Assembly: GCA_016124235.1 (NCBI GenBank)
Contig: WGOC01000013.1
Span: 248,001 to 312,000 of the forward strand
Source of the DNA: a bacterium
Lineage (GTDB): Bacteria > Verrucomicrobiota > Verrucomicrobiia > Limisphaerales > RI-55
Length of the DNA: 64,000 nt
Reading direction: 5' to 3'
Shown one piece after another: positions 18,672 to 30,700 of the stretch. Below the pieces are notes generated by a model, which ran no database searches, was not told the origin of the DNA, and saw only the letters and a program-made list of their open reading frames with translations. The position numbers and the translations under genes are program-made. Position 1 is the stretch's first letter. The number at the start of each line of letters is the position of its first letter.

Positions 18672-19060
18672 TGCAGGAATTTGTCGCGCAACCAAAACTG
18701 TTCGATCAACTCGGTGGTCGCCCCAAACTCGAACTGTTTCTCAAGAATTTCTACGCGACGGTCCGGATCGATCCGACTATTGGCCCGATCTTCGAGGGTG
18801 CGGTCGATGACTGGCCGGCGCACATCCAAAAGATCGCCGGCTTCTGGTCACTGCAAACCGGTGGGCCGCCGGACTATCGCGGCGGCTTGCTGGCCCGGCA
18901 CATTCCATTAACATTGAAAGCCGAGCATTTCGCCGCGTGGCTCACTCTTTGGGAGAAAAGCTGCCGCGCTCATTTTCCGGAACCCGAAGCTCGTGAAATG
19001 ATCGGTAAGGCGCACGAACTTGGCACGCGGATGAGATCCGCGCTGGGTGTTCGAAGCTGA
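18671..19060 (+). CDS. Truncated haemoglobin (group 3-like)
   Basis: A 129-residue globin. The frame is open from 18563, but ATG 18671 overlaps the preceding stop by one base and opens directly on the family N-terminus (LFDQLGGRPKLELFLKNFY). Features are the LGG turn, F and Y in helix B (NFYATVRID), the LARHIPLTLKAEHFAAWLTLW segment with candidate haem-ligand and E/F-helix residues, and the C-terminal helix. It lacks an N-terminal extension. Such globins bind O2, NO or sulfide in the cytoplasm. Its place as the last gene of a cobalamin-controlled unit is unusual. Haem ligand assignment needs a structural alignment. Confidence 0.82.
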   Translation: MQEFVAQPKLFDQLGGRPKLELFLKNFYATVRIDPTIGPIFEGAVDDWPAHIQKIAGFWSLQTGGPPDYRGGLLARHIPLTLKAEHFAAWLTLWEKSCRAHFPEPEAREMIGKAHELGTRMRSALGVRS

Positions 19061-19150
19061 ATTCGAAAGCCGGCTTGCGGTCGCGTTTGGTTGAGAATCT
19101 CCCGGAGTCTGGTCTCGCCAATTTCCATCCAAGCGGCCAATTCTTCAGGA

Positions 19151-21331
19151 ATGAAGTTCCAACTCGTCGCGGCCACGTGGGTTCTTCTTTCTGCGCTCGC
19201 CGCTCATGGCGAAGCGTCGCACGACAACATCGTGATTTTCGACAACGCTCCAGCTGGTGCGGGTTATTACTACAGCGAAGGCTCCGTTGTCGCGCCGAGT
19301 CAGCTGCAACTGGACGGCGGCAAAATGCCAGTCGCAGTCAATCATTTCGTCAGTCCGCCAAATTCATTGCGACTCAATTGGACTGCGGCCCCGGGCGGAG
19401 ACTGGCATGCCATCATCAAAGTTCCCCAACGCTACGGCCGGGAGTTTCGTTGCGAGGGTGAGGCAGTTTCAATGCAGATGTTTCCGGACGAGGAAATCGC
19501 GAGGATCGCGTCACCGCGAATCTATCTCGTCGATGCCGCAGGCCACGGCACACCGACAATCGATTTGCTGCGCGATCATGCTCCTTTACTCGCCGGAAAA
19601 TGGACCAAGATCGAGCTGCCGTTTGCCAGCTTCACCAACCTGTTCAACTGGACCGACGACGTCCGGTTTGATGGTCGCAAGCTGGCAAGCGTGATCCTGG
19701 TCCAAGGACTGGACGACGGCAAAGCACACACGCTTTACCTCGATGATGTCCGGGTGGTGCAACTCGATCGCCACGACAACTCCGCGCCCAAAACGCCCAC
19801 CGGCATCGCGGCCAGCGGCGGCGAACGGCACATCGACATTTCGTGGGAACCCGTCGCCGACAAGGATGTTCTCGCGTATCGAATCTACCGATCACAAGAC
19901 AACAGTCAGTTCAAACCAATCGGCACGCAGCAATCGACCTTTCGCCGGTTCGTTGATTTTCTAGGGAAGCCCGGAGCAACGGCGACTTACGAAGTAAGCG
20001 CGCTCGATGTAAACGACAATGAATCGGCGCCATCTTCATCCGTCACCGCCAGCACCAAAGTGATGAGCGATGACGAGTTGCTGGACATGGTGCAGGCGGC
20101 CTGCTTCCGCTATTACTGGGAAGCCGCGCACCCGGACGCTGGAATGGCGATCGAGATTCTGCCGGGTGATCCGAATCTGGTTGCGGTCGGCGCGTCCGGT
20201 TTTGGCGTCATGGCCACCATCGTCGCGACCGAACGTCACTTCATCACGCGAGAAGCGTCCGCAGCGCGGATGCTCAAGATCGTTCGTTTCCTCGCGAAAG
20301 CGGATCGCTTTCACGGCGTCTGGCCGCATTTTCTCGACGGTCGGACAGGAAAAACTATCGCCCAATTCGGCAAGTATGATGACGGCGGCGATCTCGTCGA
20401 AACGTCGTTCATGATCCAGGGATTGCTCGCCGCCCGGCAATATTTCGACGCGGACAACGCCGCCGAACGCGAAATTCGGGAAACGATCACCCGCCTGTGG
20501 CGCGGAGTGGAATGGGACTGGTATCGCAAGACACCCGACAGCGATTATCTCTACTGGCACTGGTCACCGGATTACGGATTTCACATCAGCCACCCATTGA
20601 TCGGTTGGAATGAAGCGTTGATCGTTTACCTGCTGGCGATCGCTTCCCCGACGCATCCAGTGCCAGCGAGCCTTTACCACACCGGCTGGGCGGGTCAGTC
20701 GGATTTCGCGGTGCAGTATCGCCGCGGCTGGAGTCGGACAATCGATGGCGACCATTACATCAACGGCCATTCCTATTACGGAATCAAACTGGCTGTCGGC
20801 GAAGGCACCGGCGCCGAGATGTTCTTTACGCAGTTTTCCTTCATGGGATTCGATCCCCGAGGCAAACGTGATCGCTACACGAATTACTTTCTGAACAATC
20901 GCGCCATCGCGTTGATCAACCACGCGTACTGCGTCGACAATCCGCAGAAACACGTTGGCTACGGCGCCGAATGCTGGGGTTTATCCGCCGGAATCAATGC
21001 CGGCGGCGGCCGACCGCAACCGCGCGACGACAACGGCACGATCAACATCATGGCGTCGCTCGGTGCAATGCCCTACACGCCGCGAGAATCAATGGCCGCG
21101 CTCAAGCATTTCTATCGCGACCTCGGCGACAAGGTCTGGGGCATCTACGGATTTCACGATGGTTTCAACGAAACGCAAGGCTGGTTCGAAGAGGTTTACA
21201 TGGGCCTCAACCAGGCGCCGATCGTAGTGATGATCGAGAATTACCGAACCGGTCTCGTTTGGAAAAACTTCATGGCCAATCCGGAGATTCAACCTGCGTT
21301 GAATGCGATTGGCTTCCAGCCGGACAATTAG
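19151..21331 (+). CDS. Secreted glucoamylase-like (GH144-type) glycoside hydrolase with fibronectin III domain
   Basis: About 726 residues. ATG 19151 was chosen over an upstream open frame because it has an AGGA just before it and starts a signal peptide (MKFQLVAATWVLLSALAAHG). Residues about 30-210 are a beta-sandwich carbohydrate-binding-like region, about 215-305 a fibronectin type III domain (PTGIAASGGERHIDISWEP), and about 315-720 a glycoamylase (PF10091) domain: DDELLDMVQAACFRYYWEAA, GFGVMATIVATER, GDLVETSFMIQGLLAARQYF, HWSPDYGF, GWNEALIVYLLA. Characterised relatives in GH144 are endo-beta-1,2-glucanases, so that activity is a reasonable guess. Possible catalytic acids are the glutamates in VETSF and in the WNEA segment. 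Single gene after the globin, probably separate. Confidence 0.85.
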   Translation: MKFQLVAATWVLLSALAAHGEASHDNIVIFDNAPAGAGYYYSEGSVVAPSQLQLDGGKMPVAVNHFVSPPNSLRLNWTAAPGGDWHAIIKVPQRYGREFRCEGEAVSMQMFPDEEIARIASPRIYLVDAAGHGTPTIDLLRDHAPLLAGKWTKIELPFASFTNLFNWTDDVRFDGRKLASVILVQGLDDGKAHTLYLDDVRVVQLDRHDNSAPKTPTGIAASGGERHIDISWEPVADKDVLAYRIYRSQDNSQFKPIGTQQSTFRRFVDFLGKPGATATYEVSALDVNDNESAPSSSVTASTKVMSDDELLDMVQAACFRYYWEAAHPDAGMAIEILPGDPNLVAVGASGFGVMATIVATERHFITREASAARMLKIVRFLAKADRFHGVWPHFLDGRTGKTIAQFGKYDDGGDLVETSFMIQGLLAARQYFDADNAAEREIRETITRLWRGVEWDWYRKTPDSDYLYWHWSPDYGFHISHPLIGWNEALIVYLLAIASPTHPVPASLYHTGWAGQSDFAVQYRRGWSRTIDGDHYINGHSYYGIKLAVGEGTGAEMFFTQFSFMGFDPRGKRDRYTNYFLNNRAIALINHAYCVDNPQKHVGYGAECWGLSAGINAGGGRPQPRDDNGTINIMASLGAMPYTPRESMAALKHFYRDLGDKVWGIYGFHDGFNETQGWFEEVYMGLNQAPIVVMIENYRTGLVWKNFMANPEIQPALNAIGFQPDN

Positions 21332-21408
21332 CCTCGCTGACTACGCTGACCGCAATAATTTGGATTCACCACCCGGTTGGGGCCGGCGGCACGACGATTC
21401 TATGAAGA

Positions 21409-22518
21409 TTATCTCGAGGATTGAATGATGAAGGGGGGTAACGGAGGCAAAAGCGGTACGGGTCCACGCCCTTCGCCGCCCATCTGTATCAAGCGATTGA
21501 CTTCGATGCCCGACAAATCTCCATTGCCGATATCGACGGGCGGCGTATACGGATCTGGCGGCAACGGTGGAAAGTTTCCGTTCCCACCCGTTTGAGTAAT
21601 GGTTCGGTTCACCTCGATCAGCCGCGATCCAAAACTGCCGCTTCCATTTACACCTTGATCGGCGATCCGTTGGTTAAAGTCGGCTCCAACAAGTCCAAGA
21701 CTATTGATCACCCGTCGCAGCAAACCCTGCGGATCATCTTCGCGGTGACGATTGATTAGCCGTTTGTCAGTCCCGAAATAATAACGGATTCCGAACAAGA
21801 GGTAATCGTAGCCGTGACTTCCAATCCCGGCATCGGCGGTCAGGCTCAGCCCACGAAGCGGGGTTTGAAATTCAACCACGGCCTGCCCAAGATGATTCTC
21901 AAAAAGGTTCGCGTAACCCACTTCGATCATCAGTTGATCGATCGGATACCACGCGGCGAATGCCGAGCCGACAAATCGAGTCTGGTCCGTCGCAAAGAAT
22001 GAGACGGGTTGATCGTATTTCAAATGACCGACGCCCGCGCTTAGACCAAACGTGAATTGCGGCAGGTAATACTCCGCCTCCAAGCCCGCGTGCAGCGAGT
22101 ACTGCACCTCGCCCGATTCACCGCCGGCAAATAATCCGATCAGAGCATGGTTCGGATTGCGCCAGAAAAAATGCGCGCCCCCGGCATAAAAGTCCGATGC
22201 ATCGCTGCCGGCAATCACACGGCTGTACATCGCGTCCCCTTGCAAACCAAATCGCTCGGCTACCGGCAGGCTCACACTCCCGGAAAAATTGTGCCCCTCG
22301 TCGGAATCCATCCAACCGCCCTCATAATCCACTTTGCCGTTCAATTTCTGAACCGCCGGCAAATCAATCGACACATCGGGCTCGTGACTGAGCAAGTTAT
22401 CTTTGGCTCGAAGAAGTGTTACCGACGCCATTGACCATGAGCCAATCAGGCTCAAAAGGCCCAACCGCAACGCTCGATCGATTTGCAAAATATGGTTCTT
22501 CTCCGGCCCCACAATCAT
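21409..22518 (-). CDS. Putative outer-membrane beta-barrel protein with proline-rich tail
   Basis: A 369-residue protein. The start at 22518 gives a weak N-terminal signal (ALRLGLLSLIGSWSMASVTLL). Residues about 60-250 alternate glycine and aromatic residues in amphipathic strands (NFSGSVSLPVAERFGLQGDA, FYAGGAHFFWRN, YDYLLFGIRYYFGTD), as in small porin-like barrels. The last 80 residues are low-complexity and proline-rich (PPLPPDPYTPP, PLLPPLPPF) and contain two copies of an IEVNRxI motif. I do not recognise the family. It is convergent with the GH144 gene and on the same strand as the beta-helix gene upstream. Possibly specific to Verrucomicrobiota. Confidence 0.6.
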   Translation of the reverse strand: MIVGPEKNHILQIDRALRLGLLSLIGSWSMASVTLLRAKDNLLSHEPDVSIDLPAVQKLNGKVDYEGGWMDSDEGHNFSGSVSLPVAERFGLQGDAMYSRVIAGSDASDFYAGGAHFFWRNPNHALIGLFAGGESGEVQYSLHAGLEAEYYLPQFTFGLSAGVGHLKYDQPVSFFATDQTRFVGSAFAAWYPIDQLMIEVGYANLFENHLGQAVVEFQTPLRGLSLTADAGIGSHGYDYLLFGIRYYFGTDKRLINRHREDDPQGLLRRVINSLGLVGADFNQRIADQGVNGSGSFGSRLIEVNRTITQTGGNGNFPPLPPDPYTPPVDIGNGDLSGIEVNRLIQMGGEGRGPVPLLPPLPPFIIQSSR

Positions 22519-22732
22519 GATGCCGACAGCTTGAATGGAATCTGGCGTCAGTCAATGTTGGAGAATCCGCGCCGCTCGCATTCATTCGCCGCCCGATGCG
22601 ATCAATTTTTCCTTGATGAACGATCGCGCGACGGATTCAAAGACGGCGCGGTCGTCACCGCGAATGCGAATCAGCTCCGACTGGTCGAGCAGTTAAGTTG
22701 TCGCGGAACTGGCCGTCAAAACCACACGTCCG

Positions 22733-24337
22733 CTACGGCCCAAAACAGCCCGCGGCCTTTGGCGATTTCCGCGGATAGAAATACAAATCAGTAACGGTGG
22801 CGTACGCGTTATCGCCCGCTCCCAAAAGCGGTGAACTTTCACTTGGGCGGGCGTCCATTTCCGTCGCGTCCCATTGAACCTTTAAGAAATCGGCGAGTCC
22901 CGTTCCCGATCGAAATCCGCTCACACCGGGAGTCACCGTTCCATAGGAAACATTCCCCGCGAAGACGACGCCGGTGACGCTGTTCAAGGCATTCAATGCG
23001 GCACCGTTTTGACTGTAGCAAGCGTTGTTGGCGAAGATCATGTTGACGCCCGAATCCCACGCACTCAAGCGAACCGCCGTACCGGAATTGATGAATGTAT
23101 TTTGAATCACGCTCAACGCCGTCGGCGAACCCTGATGATACTGGCTGGTGAACGCACTGCCCGCAGCGCCGATCACCAGATTGTCCCGCACGATACATTC
23201 ACCCTGAACCTGCATCGCGTTGTCATTGCTGCGATAGCAGACATTATGTTCCACGATGTTGTGCGGCATACCAGCTGTTCCATAAACGAGGATACATGGA
23301 TAGTTGCAATCGTGTACCCGGTTGGCGGCGATCAAATTCCCCCACGATCCCTGTTTCACTTCAATTCCGTCGCCTTGCGAGGGTCCGTTTACCGTGTCGT
23401 GAACACGGTTCAACGCGATGATCGACTCGCTCATGATCACACTGCCGTTGTTACCGCCGAGATACATGCCTTCGCCCGTGCCGCCACCCCGGCCTGTGTT
23501 CCAGATTTCGTTGCGCGTGATGTATAGATGACTGGTGTCGGCCGCGTTGGCGCTGATTCCCACATCAGCCGTTTCGTGAATTCGGCAACGATCGATCCAA
23601 ACGTTGGCGCAGTCGTAGAGTCGTATTCCGTGACTGCCGCCGAGGAATTCGATTCCAGCAAAACAGACAAACCGCGCCGGCGCGCCAGCACCCACATTGA
23701 TGATGTTTTGATTGGCATCGGGTCGCGTAATGGTGACGGCTTGGTCCGGCGCCGCAGCGATCCAAATGGGCGCCTCGGATGTGCCCTGCAAATTGAAGGT
23801 CGTATAGCTGTTGATGGAATAAGTGCCGCCGCCGATTTCCAGTTTGTCACCCGGGACCAATGCCTGAATGGCGGCCTGCAAATCGGCGCCGTTTTGCTCA
23901 GAAGTTTTCGCCTCATTATAAGCGAATGGTACCATTCGAGTCGGTGACAACGCGCTCCAATCCGGATCGTAGGGCGACGGGTCTTCCTTGATTTGAAAGA
24001 ACTCGCGGGCATCGGCTGTGGCCACTTCTTGCGTCAGCGTGGTCGTCGTCGCCAACGTCGGTAAATTCACTCCCGTCCGTGTGTTCCAACTCGCACTCAG
24101 ATCAGAGGTCGACTGCAATTCATAAGCCCGACCCGATACCGTCGACCAAGCCAAGGCAACCCGGGTGGAGTTCGTGGGCGTCACGGTCATCACGGTGGCG
24201 GATTCGGCAGGGAGCGACCCGCTCGCCAGCAAAAGCCAGATCGCAAACACCGCCGACGGCCAATGCCCAATACCCGGGCCACAACGTGCGCCGCGACGAA
24301 CGTTCGGACATTCCAATAAGCAACGATGTTTGTTCAT
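22733..24337 (-). CDS. Secreted right-handed beta-helix protein
   Basis: About 534 residues. The frame continues upstream to 24640, but ATG 24337 precedes a signal peptide (W-PSAVFAIWLLLASGSLPAES) and is preferred. After a short Verrucomicrobia-type domain (RVALAWSTVSGRAYELQSTS, FFQIKEDPSP), the main part is a parallel beta-helix with Asn/Gly-rich turns: GDKLEIGGGTYSINSYT, FAGIEFLGGSHGIRLYDC, LYITRNEIWNTGRGGGTGEG, IVEHNVCYRSNDNAMQV. This resembles pectate-lyase/chondroitinase-like folds (PF13229). No catalytic motif is certain. It may bind or cut an acidic or neutral polysaccharide. It diverges from the CotH giant across a 376-base gap. Confidence 0.75.
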   Translation of the reverse strand: MNKHRCLLECPNVRRGARCGPGIGHWPSAVFAIWLLLASGSLPAESATVMTVTPTNSTRVALAWSTVSGRAYELQSTSDLSASWNTRTGVNLPTLATTTTLTQEVATADAREFFQIKEDPSPYDPDWSALSPTRMVPFAYNEAKTSEQNGADLQAAIQALVPGDKLEIGGGTYSINSYTTFNLQGTSEAPIWIAAAPDQAVTITRPDANQNIINVGAGAPARFVCFAGIEFLGGSHGIRLYDCANVWIDRCRIHETADVGISANAADTSHLYITRNEIWNTGRGGGTGEGMYLGGNNGSVIMSESIIALNRVHDTVNGPSQGDGIEVKQGSWGNLIAANRVHDCNYPCILVYGTAGMPHNIVEHNVCYRSNDNAMQVQGECIVRDNLVIGAAGSAFTSQYHQGSPTALSVIQNTFINSGTAVRLSAWDSGVNMIFANNACYSQNGAALNALNSVTGVVFAGNVSYGTVTPGVSGFRSGTGLADFLKVQWDATEMDARPSESSPLLGAGDNAYATVTDLYFYPRKSPKAAGCFGP

Positions 24338-24713
24338 GGATGCAATGGGTGCTTTGACATTGAATTCTGCGACCATAGCGACGGCGGACGCCGACGGCAA
24401 ATCAGCATGCATCGATTCTTCGTTCAGCCTCACCGAATCATTGAGCAAATACACCGCTTCGAACCTGAATCCCACTCGATACTCTCCATCACCGTAAGCG
24501 CACCAATCGCGATCGAAGGCACCGGACTTGCCGGTTCCAATCAAAAAGTGATTACTGGCATGAGACTCTCTCTTGTCGGATCTGATGGCCCACGGGAAAG
24601 ATCTTTCGATTGGAAGGTATTGATCCCCAAGGGGCATCATCCAAGTTCGTCAATCGAATTGGATTCCAGGTGATCGATTCGCAGTTTTGTGAAATGTTGT
24701 CCGCCACTTCGCC
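24338..24713. other. Divergent intergenic region between beta-helix and CotH genes
   Basis: 376 bases without a convincing gene. It must hold the promoters of both divergent genes if they are separately transcribed. I see no clear sigma-70 pair, operator dyad or RNA structure. Confidence 0.5.
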
Positions 24714-27700
24714 ATGTTGAAACGTCATATCGCGCCTGTATTTCGGATGGTCGCCCTCTGCGCAATGCTGGCCCCCAGCCAAGCCATCTTTGCGCAAGGC
24801 ACCGGCATCCTACGTGAAGTCTACGAAGGCATTTCCGGCAATGCCGTATCGGATCTCACAAACGCGCCCGCGTATCCCGATTTTCCCAATTCGACCAACT
24901 TTCTCACAGACTATTTCGAAGCTCCGATCAACATCTTGGAAAGCTACGGCCAGCGCATTCGCGGTTACGTACTGCCGCCGGAATCAGGCTTCTACACGTT
25001 CTGGATTTCGAGTGACGACAATGGCGCGCTTTACCTCAGTCCGGACGAAGAACCGGCACACAAACAGCCCATTGCGGCCGTGCCCGGCTGGACGGCTTCC
25101 CGCGAATGGACGAAATACCCCGAGCAACAATCATCGCAAATCTGGCTGGAAGCAGGCCGGCGCTATTATGTCGAAATGCTGCAAAAGGAAGGTGGCGGCG
25201 GTGACAATGCCGCCGTTGGCTGGCAATTGCCGAACTCAGAAATGGAGCGCCCCATCCCGGCGACCCGGCTCCTGCCCGAGTACGGCAGCGCAGTAAAACC
25301 GGCCATTCTTGTCGACACGCCGGACCAGACCGTCGTGGAGGCGACCGAGGCGCGCTTCTTCGTCCTCGCAAGCGATCCCGCGCCAGTGCGTTACCAATGG
25401 CAACGCGGCACGACGGATCTGCCGGGCATGACAAATTCATTGCTGGTGCTCACCAACGTTTTGATCACCGACGACGGCAAGCAATATCGCTGCGTGCTCT
25501 CAAACAACGCGGGCAGCATCACCGGACGCGTCGCCACGCTGAATGTCATGGCGGATCTGGTGCCACCGACAATTGTCAGCGTCGCCAACCTGGGTCCAAA
25601 TAGTTTGCAGATCACGTTCTCCGAACCAGTTGAAGAATCTTCGGCGACGAACAAAAACAATTACGCGCTCTCCGGCGGCATTACCGTCAGCGGCGGAACG
25701 ATCGCTGCGGATGGGCGGTCGGTCGTGCTCGCCGTTTCTTCATTGGTTTATGGAACCAGCTATACGTTGATAGTTAGCAATGTTCACGATCGTTCATCCA
25801 ACGCCAATCCGATCACGCAAGGGACACAGAAAGTTTTCACCGCACTCGAATACACGCCGACGGGCATCGGCGGGCTGGCGTCAGCCAATACGATTATGTC
25901 CGGCAATAGAGTGGATATCACCACCACGGGCGGCGATATCGGACTTAGTCCGGACCGGTTCCAACTGAACTATCAACAACGCACCGGCGACTTCGACGTG
26001 CAGGTTCGGTTGGCAAGTCTGTCATTGGCCGATGACTGGTCGCGCGCGGGCCTGATGGCGCGTGAGACTTTGGACTCCGGCGCTCGTTACGCCGCCGTTT
26101 TTGCCACGCCATCGATCAGCGGTTCGTTGTTTCAATATCGGCAAACCGCGGGCCAGGCTTCGACCATGGCAGGTTCCTTTCCGGTGAATTATCCAAATAC
26201 CTGGCTGCGACTCCGGCGCGCGGGAAATGTCTTCACCGGTTTCGCGAGCTACGACGGATTGACCTGGACTCAGTTGGGCGCAGTCAACCTGTCACTCCCT
26301 TCGACACTTTATTTTGGCTACGCGGTCACCAGCCATTCTTCAACTGTCGCGACGACGGCGCAATTCCGTGATCTGGGCAATACGGTGAGCACCACGGTTG
26401 GTCGCTTTCCGACTCGTTACGAACCGCCCGGCCCGTCAAATCGTCGTGGCGGCGTCGTTGTTTCCGAGATCATGTATCATCCCGCCGATCGCGTGGACGG
26501 TCGCAACCTGGAGTTTGTCGAGATCTTCAACACGCAGCCATTCCCGGAAGATTTCAGCAACTGGCGCCTTTCCGGCGATGCGGACTTCACCTTTCCGCCG
26601 GGAACCACTCTTCCGGGAGGCGGCATTTTCGTCGTCGCGAAAGTGCCGAACGACATCGAAGCCGTGTACGGAATCACCAACGTTTACGGACCTTACTCCG
26701 GCAGCCTGCCGAACGACACCGGCACGGTGCGGCTGCGAAATCAGTCCGACGCGATCATGTGGGAAACCACCTACCAGACGGAGGCGCCCTGGCCGATCGC
26801 GCCTGACGGTGGCGGCCATTCGTTGGTGCTCGCCCGTCCATCCTACGGCGAAGCCAGTCCGAAAGCGTGGTTGCCCAGCGATCAACTCAATGGTTCGCCC
26901 GGCCGGCTTGAAACGGAACGGATCGTTCCACTGCGCGCCGTGATGATCAACGAGGTGCTCGCCCACACCGATCTGCCGGATGTTGATTACGTTGAGCTAT
27001 ACAATCACAGCACCAACACAATGAGCCTGGCCGGTTGCACGATCAGCGATTCGGTCTCCACTAATCGCTTTACGATTTCCGCGGGCGTAAACATTTCGCC
27101 GGGAGGTTTCATTTCGTTCGACGAGTCCGCGTTGGGATTTCGCCTGAGTGCCGCCGGTGAAACGGTGTGGTTTCGCGCGCCCGACGGCTCCGTGCTCGAT
27201 GTGCTTCGCTTTGCGGATCAGGAAAACGGCGTCTCGTTTGGTCGCTGGCCGAACGGTTCCGAGGATTGGTATCGGTTGTCCACGAAAACACCGGGCGCGG
27301 CAAATACGTCCCCGCGTATTTCGCAAGTGGTGATCAACGAAGTCATGTATTCACCGGTCTCGCGCAACGACGATGACGAATACATCGAGCTGTTCAACCG
27401 CGGGACCGGCGACGTCGACATCAGCGGCTGGCGATTGACGAGCGGGGTTACCTTCACGTTTCCGACGAACACGATCATTGGTGCGGGTCAGTATCTGGTC
27501 ATTGCCCGCAACGCGGCGCATTTGCAGACGAATTACGCCCAACTCGACGCCGCGAATTGTCTCGGCGATTTTCAGGGCAAACTATCGGGCAGTAGCGATC
27601 GCATCGTGCTGCGCATGCCGGATGAAATCGTTGGCACCAACGGCAGTGGCGCCCTCGAGACGAACATCATTCACATCGCTGTTGACGAGGTCACTTACGG

Positions 27701-30700
27701 GACGGGCGGCGAATGGCCCACGCTCGCCGATGGCGGCGGCAGCAGCCTGGAACGAATCGACGCGCGCGCCAACAGCCGCCTGCCTTCGACGTGGGCGGCT
27801 AGCGATGAATCGACCAAGGCCGCCTGGGTCACAGTCGGTGTCACCAACATCCTGACCCAAGGAAGTGTCTCGCCGATCGATGCCTTGCAAATCGAACTCG
27901 CCGATGCCGGCGACGTGCTGATCGACAATGTGGAAATGTTCAAGCCCGGTGGCGCGAATCTGATCACCAATTCAACGTTCGAAACCAACCTCGATGGTTG
28001 GACCTACACCGGCACGCACCGTTACACGATTCTGGGCAACGAAGGATTTGGCAGCGCACATTCGATGCGCATTCGCGCGGTCCGCCGCGGTGATCCGGGA
28101 GCAAACCGTGTTTGGACAGGCATCGATACCAACGCGCTCGCCGACGGCGATACCGTCGTCATTCGTTGCAAAGCCCGCTGGTTGGCCGGCTCGCCGGAGT
28201 TCATCATGAAAACCTACGGCAACTGGTTGGAGGCCTACGGCAATCTGCAGGTCCCAACCAATCTGGGAACGCCCGGGCTGCCCAACAGTCGTGCCGCGGT
28301 GAACATTGGCCCGGGCATTTATGAAGTGAAACACACCCCCGCTTTGCCGGCCGCAAATGAACCGGTTGTCGTCACCGCGAGATTGCACGACCCGGACGGT
28401 GTTTCCCTGGCGGCCGTGCAGTATCGCATCGATCCGGATTCCACGTTGACCACCGTTTACATGGTCGACAACGGAACCGGCGGCGATGCCGTTGCTGGTG
28501 ACGGTATTTACAGCGCAACAATTCCCGGACAATCAACCGGAACGTTGGCCGCCTTTCGGGTAGCGGCTTTGGATTCCGCGAGTCCGACAAAGGTCTCCTA
28601 TTATCCACCCGACGTGCCCGTCCACGAATGTCTTGTTCGTTGGGGCGAAGTCGTCCAACCAGGAAGTTTCGGCACCGTTCGCTTCTACCTGACCGACGCC
28701 TATCTGAATTTCTGGAAGAACCGCGAACGCATGGCCAACGACAACGTTCCCGTGACGATCGTGTACGGCAACGACCGCATTATTTACCTAGGCGGTGGCC
28801 GTTACTCGGGCAGTCCGTTTCATCAAGGTTACGATTCGCCGATTGGTAACCCGTGCGACTATGACTTCGAGGTGCCAGCGGATAATTTGTTGCTCGGCGC
28901 CAATGAGCTGCACATCTCTTGGCCGGGTAATGGAGGCGATGATCCCACCGCGCAAAACGAACAAACGGGTTACTGGATTCTCAACAAGCTCGGCGTGCAG
29001 GCAAACTATCGCCGCTATTTGAATATCTTCATCAATGGAGTGAAACGCGGATTCATTCTCGAAGACACGCAGGTGCCCGACGGGGATGTCGTTGATCAAT
29101 GGTTTCCCGATCACTCGAACGGCGATATTTACAAGATCGCGATCTGGTTTGAGTTCGTGCAGGACCTAAGCTCTTTCACTTCGAGCGGCGCCAATCTGAA
29201 CAACTACACTTACCCGAACGGCCAAAAGATCATCGGCCGCTATCGTTGGAACTGGCAGAAACGCTCGCTCAAGGAATCGATCACCAACTACACGTCGTTG
29301 TTTCCCATGATCGACACGATGAACACCAGCGCGACCGGCGATGATTACACCAAGGCGATCAGTTCGCTGATCGATGTTGATCAATGGCTGCGGACGTTTG
29401 CGGTCGCCCACATTGTCGGCAACTGGGATGCCTTCGGCAGCACGGGCGGTGGGCAGAACATGTTTTCCTACAAACCGGATGACGATCGCTGGAAGTTGAT
29501 GACGTGGGATCTGGACATTTCGTTTTGCAGTTACTGCAACGCAACCGATTCCGATCTGTTCGCCATCTCACTCCCCCAACTCAGCCGCATGGCCAATCAT
29601 CCGCCGTTCAAACGCATGCTCTGGCGGGCTTATCAGGACGCGGTGAATGGGCCGTTAAGTGAGGCCGCCTTTAATCCGCTGCTTGACGGCAAGTTCGACG
29701 CCTTCGCTTCGGCCGGCGTCAACGCGTCGCCGCCGGATTCGATCAAGAATTACATCCGCGCGCGCCGCCAATACATCATCGAGCAATTGGCGACGGTGAA
29801 TGTTCCCTTCGCCGTGACCGATCCGGCCACGGCGTCGTGGACGACGAACGTCAACTTCATCACCATATCGGGGGCAGCTGCGGTCGGCGTTCAGGATATT
29901 CGCATCAATGGCCAGGTCTATCCGGTGAGTTGGATCAACGAAACGAATTGGCAGGCTCACCTGGCCCTGAGTGCCGGCGCGAACAATCTCGTAATCGACG
30001 GTCTGGACAATCAGGGAAACATCGTCAGCGGGACGACCGTCAACCGGACCATCACCGTGAATACAACCGCGCCGGATCCGGCCGACGTTCTGGCGATCAA
30101 CGAAATCATGTACGATCCCACCGTTCCCGGATCGTCCTTTATCGAGATCTATAACCGCTCGACATCGTTCGCGTTTGATCTAAGCGGATGGAAACTGGAC
30201 GGAGTCAGTTACACGTTCCCAGCCGGATCCATCATTGAACCGCAACGGTATCTCGTGATCGCCAAGGACGCTGCTGCTTTTGCCACAGCGTATCCGGGCC
30301 TGCCCGCTCCGTTTGATGAATTCTCGGGTTCGCTTCAAAACGACGGCGAAACATTGAAACTGGAAAAGCCGACAGGTGTTCCGGGCGAATTCACCATCGT
30401 TGACCGAGTCACTTATGAAGCGACTCCGCCCTGGCCAACGGCCGCCGCGGGAACCGGTGCGTCGCTCCAATTGATCGACCCTGCCCAGGATAATGACCGC
30501 GTTGGCAACTGGGCTGCACTGGACACCAACGCGCCGCCGCAATGGCAATACGTCACCCAAACCGGCGTCGCCACTTCGGTGAACATGTATCTCTACCTCA
30601 CGCAAACGGGATCGGTGTACCTGGATGACATCAAGGTCGTTGCCGGCAGCACTCCGGAAGCGGGACCCAACCTTGTCGCAAACGGCGATTTTGAAAACGG

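Noticed and set aside
24338..24640. N-terminal extension of the beta-helix gene
   Set aside because: A signal peptide begins after ATG 24337; the upstream part is compositionally unlike a mature secreted protein.
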